DNA of 23,432 nucleotides from Stereocaulon alpinum (Eukaryota > Ascomycota > Lecanoromycetes > Lecanorales > Stereocaulaceae), in assembly GCA_018257865.1 (NCBI GenBank), contig JAEUBA010000214.1, positions 1 to 23,432 of the forward strand. The letters are read 5' to 3'. Shown one piece after another: positions 10,901 to 19,095 of the stretch; the stretch's first letter is position 1; each line of letters starts with the position of its first letter. Position numbers and translations under genes: made by a program. The notes under the pieces are model-generated. The model did no database searches and was not told the origin of the DNA. It saw only the letters and a program-made list of their open reading frames with translations.

Positions 10901-11563
10901 TACTATCCCGAACTTCGTTAGAAACTTAAGGATAAGTCCCTAGAGGGGAGGATACCTACTATAAATAAGAGGATTAGATTACTATAAGTATTAAGAGATA
11001 AAGCTATAGAACGCCTACAGCGCGCTAAAGAGTCTTAAGCTAAGTAGTATAATAAGAATTATAAGCTTTAAAGCTATAAGGTCGGAGATTTAGTAATACT
11101 ATTAACTAAGAATCTTAAGTAAAAACGCCTAAGTAAGAAGTTATCTTATAAATTTATAGGGCCTTTTAGGATTACTAATAAAGTAGGAGCGTAGGCTTAC
11201 CGCCTTCTACTACCGCAAACTTATAGAATCTATAATACTTTTTATATCTTATTATTAGAACTATACTACCTTCGCGACGGCGATAAGACGTCAGCGAACT
11301 TTATATAAGCCCCTAAACTTATTAATAATAATAAGATATAGGAGGTTAAAGAAATTATAGATAAGGTTTAAGATAAGTAAGGCGTCTAGTATAAGGTTAA
11401 ATAGACTAGCTAAGGTAAAGAATATAACTAGTAGTTACTAGACGAAGAGCTTAAGGATACCCGTAACTTAACTTAAGCCTTTAACGAGCAGACGGTTAGT
11501 AAGTATATATAGTCTCTAGTTCTTTAAATACTACTAATAGTAACGAGCAAGCGGCGGCGATAA
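7904..11563 (+). pseudogene. Gypsy pol: protease, RT, RNase H, integrase, chromodomain
   Basis: One frame carries all domains. The protease motif LLDTG is at about 8024-8038. RT shows KLDLKDTYY (8828-8854), then FRLANALATF near 8940-8965, and YLNNILIYS at 9020-9046; this is YLDD with both Asp codons turned to Asn, a change RIP explains (TGAT to TAAT). RNase H has RIETNAS near 9472-9495 and ELLAIVAVIK near 9610-9640. Integrase has the HHCC region (about 10215-10370) and catalytic Asp 10448, Asp 10640 and Glu 10748, giving D-X63-D-X35-E, with 'TNSQTEYWNQ'-like context when stops are read through. A chromodomain-like 'YKVKW...EYN.W' lies at about 11336-11460. The end is probably the TAA at 11561-11563. 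Dozens of TAA/TAG stops kill it. Confidence 0.92.
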
Positions 11564-12828
11564 TATAAGTTATAATAATTATAAACCTTATAGGTAAATA
11601 GTCTTATACTATAAGCGTACTCCTCTATAATTCTTATACTTACTTACTTATACCTTAGTAGGGTAGAGATAAGACTATATTAATTACTATCTAAATTACT
11701 ATTTATTATCGGCGAGACGTCGCACGTAAGTATAATTACCTAGTATTAGTAAAGAAAAAGAAAAAAAAACCTAACGCTACTTCTACGCTAAAGTATAGCC
11801 GTATAACTTACTCTTTAAGAGCCTTAATATACTCCTAGAGGCTTTTAATCTCTTCTACATATTCTATAATAGTTTGCTCTAGCTCTATAACGCGCTAATT
11901 AGCCGCCGCGAGTTATTACTGCTATAGATTAGCGATAATTATAGGGGCTACCCTGCTAGTCGCTACTATTTAACCCTATACTTTTCGCTACTGAGTTATC
12001 CGCTTCCTAATCTTCTTCCTCTTACGCTGCACTTATCGTATCTAGCCGTCGGTGAAATAACGCCGTACTAATCGCTGTATAGACCGTCGAAACGGCTCTG
12101 GGATTTAGATATATTAGGAGGCGACGTAGCGGAGCTATTAGAATAATATACCTTATAATAACGATTAAGTCTATAGTAGCTATCCTTATAACGTTAATAG
12201 GGAGGAGCGTCGCCTTAATCGTAATTATTATTCCCTATATAGAAATAAGTCCTATAGGGTAAAGGTATATCGATAATATAGTCTATAAGTATTAGCAGCT
12301 AGCAATACGCGCCGGTTACGCGACAGCGATATATAATCTTAAGAGAATATTTGGATATTATTATAACGAGAAGAACTATCAACTATATCAGTAATATTAA
12401 TTACGATATAGGTACGCTAATATTAGGGAACCTATAAATCGTATTAGGAGTTGTAAAGAGAGAAAAGTTAGGGGGAAAGTTATTATTTATATACTTACAG
12501 GTCGTTATCGCTACGACGTTGCTATACGTTGAAGCTATTCAAAATAATAACTAATAATACGATAATACGGCTATTACCCGCCAACACAGCCGGCAATCGA
12601 TTATATTTATTAATAACTACGCGTTACTACTACGCCTGCTACGTATTCTTTTTATATTATAATAGATTTGGGCGTTACTATAGTTAGACGATATTCTATA
12701 TATATAAGGCGCCGCCTTAACGACGTCGCCTTTAGGTTAACTCTTTTCCCTTACGTTTCCTACTAGGTTTAAAGGGTTTTTAACGAGCAGTCTATTCTAT
12801 ATACTTTAGTACCTAGGGACTAGGGCTT
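11564..12828 (-). pseudogene. Possible antisense, intron-bearing coiled-coil gene in the Gypsy 3' region
   Basis: Between pol and the 3' LTR. On the minus strand, one frame from about 12170 to 11811 reads sensibly if TAA/TAG are taken as RIP-altered Gln/Trp. It has a basic block (RKRKKIRKRITQ, about 12015-11980), a Gln/Ala-rich stretch and a C-terminal heptad-like coiled coil, RVIELEQTIIEYVEEIKSL (11890-11834). Upstream on the same strand is a plausible 67-nt intron (12498-12432): GTAAGT donor, CTAAC branch-like motif (12471-12467) and an AG end. A competing minus-strand frame over 12200-11900 is also fairly open, so the frame is not secure. Its family is unrecognised. It could be an accessory gene carried by the element or a captured fragment. 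Confidence 0.4.
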
Positions 12829-12840
12829 AGAGGGGAGGAT
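12829..12840 (+). other. Polypurine tract before Gypsy 3' LTR
   Basis: AGAGGGGAGGAT followed by AC and then the LTR start at 12843. This is the expected plus-strand primer for an LTR retrotransposon. Confidence 0.75.
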
Positions 12841-12842
12841 AC

Positions 12843-13091
12843 TATTAACCCTTAAATATATATATGTTATAGCTACGCTAACGTAATAATATTAATTAGG
12901 GTCTAGGGGCTTAGCAATAGTATTACTACCTAGGACTCCCCCGTATTTTAGGGATCTTTAGAAATTAGTTCTACTACTACTCTACTACTAAGTAATATAA
13001 TTATGTCTATTACTTAATACCTAAATCTAGTAACTTTATATCTCTTATACCTTAGTACGCTAGCTTAGAGCCGGCGTCGCTAGCCTTTATA
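12843..13091 (+). repeat. Gypsy 3' LTR (249 bp)
   Basis: Same length and termini as 6349-6597. Differences are mostly C/T or A/G, although the AT-rich stretch near 12857-12866 differs more. Followed by the TTTAG duplication at 13092-13096. Confidence 0.92.
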
Positions 13092-14193
13092 TTTAGCTTA
13101 AAGGCTAAAGATATCGGAATTACTAGGAGGTTCTAAGGTCGATTTACTAGCTTTAGAATTAGAGTTATAAGGAGATAGTAACTATTCTAGGGGTATATAA
13201 TTAGTATCGACGTAGTTAAGAGGTAACTTATTAAATTAGATTAGGTCCTAAAGAAGGTACCGGAAGTACTTATATTTAGAGCGGTAGTATACCTAGGTAA
13301 TAGTATTTATATACTAGATAGGGTTTAGATTAGTAGTAGATAGTATTAAGTTAGAAGATAAAGAAGATAATAGATTTCTAGCTATACTAATAGCGGATAT
13401 CTTATAGATATCTCCTAAGGATTTCGACCCTAGTATTCTAGCGGCTAGGGTAATACCAGCCTCCAACTTATTAGGAAAGGTGGCGGGGGATACCGGCCTT
13501 TAATAATAGCTAGGGATACCGGCCTTTAATAATAGCTAGGGATACCGGCCTTTAATAATAGCTAGGGATACCGGCCTTTAGGAAGAAATTAAGGGGTTAG
13601 GACCTAGCCCCCCTAGTAATCGACAATTAATCGCTTTCTAGCGTCTAAAAAGTCTTGTTTTTAATATAAAATTCGATAATTCTACTTATATAGGTTAGTA
13701 TTCTTACTATAGAAGCTGGATATCGCTTTTAGGGGCTTAGCTTCGGAGTTTATAAATACTTACTAAGGCACGCTAGAAGGGATTACTTAGTAGCACTTAT
13801 TAGCGTACTTTTCGGTAGTAATAACCTTAGAAAGAATAGAATAGCTAGGAGTTCCTAGCCTCCTCTTTTTAGTTAATTATTATTACTATAAGTTAATCTC
13901 GCAGTACGAAGATTAAAGAGTTATTACCTTAGACTAAGTATTAGAGGTTTAGTATATATATACGTAGCTTACGTTAGGGAGGATTTAGTAACTATTTAAG
14001 AGGAATATAATTCTAGAAGAAGAGCTATTCTAGCGATACCTAGCGTACTAGGCTTATAACCTATTAAAATATAATAGGTAGAATACTTAATTATCTAGCT
14101 AAGTGCGACTGTACGAGATATATATAAGGGTTAGGGCTAAGCCTTAGTTATTAATAACTAAGCCTTAGGATATCGAACACCCGAATTTCAACA
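13092..14193 (-). other. Copia copy 2 gag start, leader and 5' LTR
   Basis: Resumes Copia copy 2 after the Gypsy element, matching copy 1 at 4415-5470. It contains an expanded 26-bp tandem repeat (13487 to about 13581), the 20-bp palindrome at 14143-14162 and the TG-form terminus at 14193. No coding region is evident beyond the extreme gag N-terminus. Confidence 0.75.
13487..13581 (-). repeat. 26-bp tandem repeat in Copia leader (3 full units plus partial)
   Basis: Units of GGGATACCGGCCTTTAATAA plus six bases start at 13487, 13513 and 13539, with a partial unit at 13565. Copies 1 and 4 have one unit plus a partial, and copy 3 is diverged. The core CCGGCC survives RIP because it holds no CpA. 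Confidence 0.9.
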
Positions 14194-15009
14194 TATTGCA
14201 GGTATTATAGATATTATAGGATATTGCTAATATTACTAGATATTATAGGTATTGCAGGTATTATAGGATATTGCAGGTATTATAGGTGTTATAGGATATT
14301 GCAGGTGTTACTAATGTTACTAGATATTATAGGTGTTACTAATGTTACTAGATATTATAGGTGTTACTAGTACTGCTAGATATTGCAGGTGTTACTAATA
14401 TTACTAGATATTACTAGTGCTGCTGGTACTACTGGATATTACAGGTGTTGTAGATATTACTAGATATTATAGGTGTTACTAATATTGCTAGATATTACAA
14501 GTGTTACTAATATTACTAGATATTGTAGGTATTACTAGTACTGCTGGATATTACTAGTGTTACTAATATTACTAGATATTTTAGGTGTTATAGGTATTAT
14601 AGGATATTGCTAGTATTACTAATATTATAGGATATTATAGGTGTTACTAATATTACTAGATATTATAGGTGTTACTAATATTACTAGATATTATAGGTGT
14701 TACTAGTGCTACTAGATATTACTAGTGTTACTAGTATTACTAGATATTATAGGTGTTACTAATATTACTAATATTACTAGTGTTACTGGTATTACTAGAT
14801 ATTATAGGTGTTACTAATATTACTGGATATTACTAGTGCTGCTGGTACTGCTAATACTGCTAGTACTACTAATATTACTAGAGTTGCTAGAGTTACTGGA
14901 GTTGCTAGAGTTACTAGAGTTACTAGAGTTACTAGTATTACTAATATTACTAGAGTTACTGGAGTTACTGGTATTGCTAATATTACTAGAGTTACTAGAG
15001 TTACTGGAG
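14194..15009. repeat. Satellite of element X, copy A (28-bp unit, strongly RIP-altered)
   Basis: Tandem satellite built on a 28-bp unit, clearest at 14641-14668 and 14669-14696, with shorter 9- to 12-bp sub-repeats (ATTACTAGA, GTTACTAGA) towards 14880-15009. Compared with the unit in copy B, the differences are CpA to TpA or TpG to TpA. Short open frames here (for example 14808-15035 and 14836-15126, plus strand) are low-complexity Leu/Val/Thr-rich products of the repeat, not genes. Confidence 0.85.
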
Positions 15010-15027
15010 TTAGGGTTACAGTTAGGG
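15010..15027 (+). repeat. TTAGGG-like motifs in element X, copy A
   Basis: TTAGGG at 15010-15015 and 15022-15027, spaced 12 bp (TTAGGGTTACAG unit). This is the inverted equivalent of the CCCTAACTGCAA units at 18312-18341. It resembles the fungal telomere repeat but is not a pure 6-bp array. Confidence 0.75.
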
Positions 15028-15201
15028 TTATATAACCGTTATCTAATAGTTATAAAATTATTAATAGTTCTTGCAGTTTTAGAACGATTATATTCTAGTA
15101 TTAATAGCGTTCTAAAACTAGTATAAACTTAAATTAGTTAAATAACTATATTAAACTTATATTATAACGAGATTAATTCTTAGTAAAGAGCCTATATAGT
15201 A

Positions 15202-17080
15202 AGAATAATATAGCGAGCCTACTATTACTAGACGTAGTAGGGGTATTTAATAATATATTATATAATAGGCTGCTTTATAACCTAAGAATAAAAGGAATCC
15301 CTAAGGGGATTACCTAATAAACTATAAGCTTCCTTAAGGATAGAGCGATATTAATAACTCTAAGAGGTAAGACTAGTCTAGTTAAGGCGGTAGAGACGGG
15401 GATCCTATAAGGATTACTAATATTACTAATTTTATTCCTCTTCTTTAATACGCTACTAATTAAAGTATACTTAAAGGTAAAGATTTTAGTATAAGTAGGA
15501 GGATTCGTAGATAATATATACCTATTAATATATAGTAAATCGATAGAAATAAATTATAGATAGCTAGAATAGGCCTATAAGCTCTACCTAATATAGGCGA
15601 GGATATATAGGGTAATATTTATACCTTAGAAATATAAACTAGTATATCTATTATATACTCCTAAAAGGTTTAATATAAAGGAGACGGTATAATTTAGTAA
15701 TATAGAGGTTATACTAGAGGCGAGTATTAGGGTCTTTAGATTATATATTAATACTAAACTCCGCTAGGGCCCTTATATAGTATAAGTAAAGGTAAAGGCT
15801 ATTACTTAGGCCTAAGCGATTAAGTACTTAGCTAAGTTAACTTAGGGGGCTATATTTAAAAAGTATAGGATAGTATATAATATAGCGGTAAGGCCTATAC
15901 TTATATTTACTACCCTAATCTAATATACCCCTATTAGAGAACTAAGAGTAGTAGAGAAGTATATTAAGATACTTATAATAATATAGAATAACTACCTATA
16001 GATAGTACTTAGAGTATATAAAGTAATACTAGTCTAAGTCTTAAAGGTAGAGATAATTATCCCTTTTATCTAAACTTAGCTAGATATTTTAGTTATAAGG
16101 TACTAAGTACTAAGGGGGGTTTACTCTTTAATAATTAAAGATAACTATATAATCTATAGGAGACTATAGGGAAAGAGAGGAAGGGCGCGCTTAATATACC
16201 TAACCCTATTACTTAAAAAAGAAGTATAGGCCCTTTAGGAGCTTAAAGCGAAGGATTAGGACTAAGTATTAATAATAATAAGGCGGAAGGCGTATTAGTA
16301 TAACTTAGAAAAGGATATTAAGGAGTACTAGGATATAGGCGTCTTAACTAAGAAAATATAAAGTTAGGTAATAAAGAAATAGACTAAGTAATAGGAGGTA
16401 TATCAGAATACTATCTTTAAGTACTTTTATATACCTATATAAAAGGAGCTATTATTTAGTAATAGGTATAACTACTACTTAAAGCTTAGAAAGGCGGAAA
16501 GCTTAATAGCGGTTTAACTATTTCTTATATAAGGTAAGAGTACTAGGGGTCTTTAATACCTACTATAGCTATAGCTAGAGGAAATAGGATATAAAGTATA
16601 TTCTCCTATACTACTTAGAACTTAGCGACTCTCGTAGGGAACTTATTAAAGAGGCGGAGACTTATAATATTAGAGTTATACTAGTTAAGACTACTAGTAT
16701 AAGGGCGGCTATAAGATAGCTAGTTAGGTTAGGATTCCTAATATAATACTATCTTATTAGGGAATAGCTCTCTTAGTCTAAACTCCCTATTAGAGTAGAA
16801 CTAATAATAAAAACCCTAAAGATAAAGAAGCCTAAGTATAAGGTAAAGCTAAAGGTAGCGGAGCTACTAGAGTATTATAAGGCTTAGTAGGGTAATAGAG
16901 ATTATAGTTACTAGTATTATAGAGCCTAGCGGTAAGGTTAGATAGGCGGAGTAGAATAATAAGTATACTAATAAGCGAGAGTTTTTAGCTAGAAGAGGCG
17001 ACTCTAAAAAGGTTTCTTTTACGTTTAGAGGGCTTACAGCCCCCTAGATTTCCTAATAATATAAAAGAATACCCTTATTA
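15202..17080 (+). pseudogene. LINE2 reverse transcriptase and C-terminal region
   Basis: Plus-strand frame with first base divisible by 3. 'SLLLLDVVGVFNN' (about 15216-15254) corresponds to the LINE RT motif LLLLDxxGAFDN, with Asp to Asn at the end as RIP predicts. 'GFVDNI' at 15501-15518 is the FVDD active-site box, also with one Asp to Asn. The template-binding segment lies between (about 15400-15460). The post-RT block matching NDCLR in LINE1 lies near 15990-16030. Stops are TAA/TAG at presumed Gln/Trp codons. There is no endonuclease domain, which would lie upstream of the visible part. Confidence 0.85.
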
Positions 17081-17126
17081 GTATATATAGATACTAGAAT
17101 AGGCGTATAAACCAATCAATTAATTA
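15202..17126 (+). mobile_element. LINE (non-LTR retrotransposon), copy 2, 5' part missing
   Basis: A 1.9-kb LINE fragment starting inside the RT domain at the element X junction and ending in an (AATC/AATT)n tail at about 17109-17126, after which Copia copy 3 resumes. It contains the part homologous to LINE1 plus about 0.8 kb more upstream. RIP is heavy and CpA is nearly absent. The 5' part was presumably separated by the insertion of element X copy A; the alternative is ordinary 5' truncation followed by a coincidental junction. The left target duplication is not in the window. Confidence 0.88.
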
Positions 17127-18139
17127 ATATAATAGTATATTCTTCCCTAGGTATAGGATCTTTATTATCCTACGCCTAGTAGGTTTAAGCTATACCTTAC
17201 TAATTCTAGTAATTAGAGTATCTATAGAGGGCTTAAAGGTTATAAAGTTAAAGCGCTAGTAGAACGAGTACTGCGTATATCCTATATTAATAATAGTTAG
17301 GCCTAATAGATTAACTTCTAGCGTTATTACTACTATATATCTAATATTAATTATAGGGACCCTATCTATACTAGCGCCTTAAATATTAAAGTCGCTATTA
17401 GCGGTAAGGGTCTTAGATATAGGCTCTTTAATAGGGCTATTATTATATTCTAGCTTCTATTTCTTAGATTTCTTATCTTTAGACTTAAACTTCTTAGGTT
17501 TTATTTTAGGGTAAAGCTACTAGCACTTTATAATTAGATAGGTATCTTTTCGCTTAAGCTTCTTATAGTAAGGGTAGTATTCTTAAGGCTTATTATTTCT
17601 AGAGTTAGTATTTTAGGCTTTTAAGGACTTCCTACCTATAAATATTACTAATCTAAAGTATTTATACTACGCTTAGATTTATAATTCCTTATTAGTAGTA
17701 GCTAGGGAGACTTTATTAAAGTTAACTTTATTAGCGCTAAATAGGGCGTAGCTTTAAATATAAGTTATTTTAAAGATATTATAAGCTTTATTAAGTCCTA
17801 AGAGATAGAGGTAAATTAGGTATAGTTTTAATAGGGCTACCTAAGTATTAAGCTCCTTAAGTTTAGTATTAACCTCTTAGAACTTTTAGGTATATTTAGC
17901 GATATCTTTAAAGGATTCTAAGGAGGTTAAATAGAGGTATTATACTAATTTAATATAGATACTAGTTCCCTTAGGCTTAAAATTTAAGGAGACTTTAGCT
18001 AAGATCTTATCTATAGTAGTAAGATCCTTTATAATCTTTTAGGCGTTAAACCCTAGTTAGTTATAAATTATAGTATAAGCTTTTTACTTAGGAGTTAGTC
18101 GTAAAAGGCTTTAAGTTATTAAGTATAAGCTAATTATTA
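17127..18139 (-). pseudogene. Copia copy 3 protease-region start and gag C-terminal part
   Basis: Read on the minus strand, 17345-18139 is the gag C-terminal half, including the knuckle-like and Lys-rich tail (about 17450-17640), and 17127-17340 is the start of the protease/pre-integrase region. The empty allele of the LINE1 insertion site is intact at about 17322-17345. As in copy 1, the expected protease site (about 17250-17275) shows 'SFY' rather than D-S/T-G. Broken by TAA/TAG stops. Confidence 0.75.
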
Positions 18140-18311
18140 CTATATAGGCTCTTTACTAAGAATTAATCTCGTTATAATATAAGTTTAATATAGTTATTTA
18201 ACTAATTTAAGTATATACTAGTTCTAAAACGCTATTAATACTAGAATATAACCGTTCTAAAACTGTAAGAACTATTAATAATTTTATAACTATTAGACAA
18301 CGGTTATATAA

Positions 18312-18341
18312 CCCTAACTGCAACCCTAACTGCAACCCTAA
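18312..18341 (-). repeat. Telomere-like CCCTAA motifs with 12-bp period, element X copy B
   Basis: CCCTAA at 18312, 18324 and 18336 in a CCCTAACTGCAA period. The second and third units keep TGCA unmutated; the equivalent in copy A has TACAG or AT-rich variants. Confidence 0.8.
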
Positions 18342-18344
18342 CTA

Positions 18345-18830
18345 TAAAGCAATATCTAGCAACTCCAGTAACTCCAGCAATATCAGTAGCACCTACAATA
18401 TCCAGCAATATCAGTAACACCTGCAATATCCAGTAACATTAGCAATACCTGCAATATCCTACAGCACCAGCAACACCTGCAACACCTGCAATATCCAGCA
18501 ACATCAGTAACACCTGCAATTTCCTGCAGCACCAGCAACACCTGTAACACCTGCAATATCCAGCAATATTAGCAACACCTGCAACACCTACAACACCTGC
18601 AACACCTGCAACACCTGCAACACCTGCAACACCTGCAACACCTGCAACACCTGCAATATCCAGCAATATCAGCAACACCTGCAATATCCAGTAACATCAG
18701 CAACACCTGTAATATCCTATAACACCTACAACACCTGCAATATCTAGTAACATCAGATTAGTAACATCTAGTAGCACTAGCAATATTAGTAATATCTAGT
18801 AATATTAGTAATACCTAGATAGTTTATTAA
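18345..18830. repeat. Satellite of element X, copy B (28-bp and 9-bp units, weakly RIP-altered)
   Basis: A 28-bp unit is clear at 18682-18709. At about 18573-18655 a run of roughly nine 9-bp units (AACACCTGC) is nearly perfect. CpA and TpG are abundant here, unlike the surrounding Copia. An open frame at 18439-18684 on the minus strand (Ala-Gly-Val repeats) is the satellite in translation, not a gene. Confidence 0.88.
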
Positions 18831-18839
18831 TTATTAATC

Positions 18840-18950
18840 AACCGTTTACTAACCGTCTACTAACCGTTTACCAACCGTCTACTAACCGTTTACTAACCGT
18901 CTACTAACCTTTCTAACCGTCTACTAACCGTCTACTAACCGTTTACTAAC
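18840..18950. repeat. 11-bp AACCGTYTACT tandem array, element X copy B
   Basis: Ten units, alternating AACCGTTTACT and AACCGTCTACT, with one 9-bp unit (AACCTTTCT). Followed at 18954-18967 by CAACGGTTATTGG, the reverse complement of the motif, which can pair back on the array. The same AACCGT/ACGGTT word occurs on the other side of the element (about 18252-18257 and 18300-18305). Confidence 0.85.
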
Positions 18951-19095
18951 TGCAACGGTTATTGGTTTTAGGAAGAGACATTCCAACGTTGTTATAACCA
19001 AATATAAACCGAATACTAACCAAATAAAGACTATTATCTAACTAGTAGTCAACCGTTTAATTATAGTATTAGAATTTTATAGGTGGATATTATAG

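Larger units (their letters stand above)
6349..13091 (+). mobile_element. Complete Ty3/Gypsy chromovirus (6743 bp)
   Basis: Two 249-bp LTRs (6349-6597 and 12843-13091), a 5-bp target duplication, gag with a zinc knuckle, and pol in the order protease, RT, RNase H, integrase, chromodomain. Integrase before the LTR and after RT/RNase H defines Ty3/Gypsy; the C-terminal chromodomain-like segment places it among chromoviruses. Gag and pol are each traceable in one frame when TAA/TAG stops are ignored, so decay has been almost entirely by substitution. A 1.3-kb segment between the chromodomain and the 3' LTR is unusual and holds a possible antisense gene. The element lies in the gag region of Copia copy 2. 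Confidence 0.93.
5471..14193 (-). mobile_element. Ty1/Copia retrotransposon, copy 2 (interrupted by Gypsy; 3' part displaced by copy 1)
   Basis: Visible pieces are gag at 5471-6348 and the gag start, leader and 5' LTR at 13092-14193, separated by the 6.7-kb Gypsy element. The 5' terminus at 14193 still shows the unmutated form (TGTTGAAATTC on the minus strand). Base 5471 begins mid-gag, directly at the terminus of Copia copy 1, so the rest (protease to 3' LTR) must lie beyond copy 1, left of the window. At its 5' end, copy 2 abuts the satellite of element X (14194 onward). Confidence 0.88.
14194..15199 (-). mobile_element. Element X, copy A (one end missing; cut by Copia copy 2)
   Basis: An inverted, longer version of 18140-19095. 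From 15199 leftwards: terminus CTATATAGG; about 170 bp of unique sequence nearly identical to 18140-18305; two TTAGGG motifs 12 bp apart (15010 and 15022); then about 800 bp of satellite that stops at the Copia copy 2 terminus (14193). The far end, including the 11-bp array seen in copy B, is missing and presumably lies beyond Copia copy 2, off the window. It abuts LINE RT sequence at 15202, apparently through a TA dinucleotide. No coding capacity is seen. Confidence 0.7.
18140..19095. mobile_element. Element X, copy B (about 956 bp, complete by comparison with other Copia copies)
   Basis: Bounded by comparison with uninterrupted Copia copies (for example 4085-4105). It starts CTATATAGGC and ends with the complement of CTATAATATCC, suggesting a weak terminal inverted repeat, and TA lies on both sides (18138-18139 and 19096-19097). 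Order: unique segment (18140-18308), three CCCTAACTGCAA units, 28-bp/9-bp satellite (about 18345-18830), an 11-bp AACCGTYTACT array (18840-18950) and a unique end. AACCGT/ACGGTT motifs recur near both ends. No long frame and no transposase: a non-autonomous element, class unproven. Confidence 0.65.

Noticed and set aside
12498..12838. Start codon and first exon for the antisense coiled-coil candidate
   Set aside because: ATG codons are unreliable after RIP and more than one frame is open upstream of the putative donor, so I do not propose a start.
14808..15126. Two overlapping plus-strand open frames rich in Leu/Val/Thr/Glu
   Set aside because: Both are translations of the element X satellite in two phases; the repeats exclude stops by composition.
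18312..18341. True telomere or chromosome end
   Set aside because: Only three CCCTAA motifs with a 12-bp period, two inverted occurrences, and transposon sequence on both sides.
18573..18660. CRISPR-like regular repeats
   Set aside because: Contiguous tandem units without unique spacers, in a eukaryotic transposon setting.
18439..18684. Minus-strand frame with Ala-Gly-Val repeats, resembling a silk- or collagen-like protein
   Set aside because: It coincides exactly with the 9-bp AACACCTGC satellite; the ATG and length are by-products, and copy A does not keep the frame.
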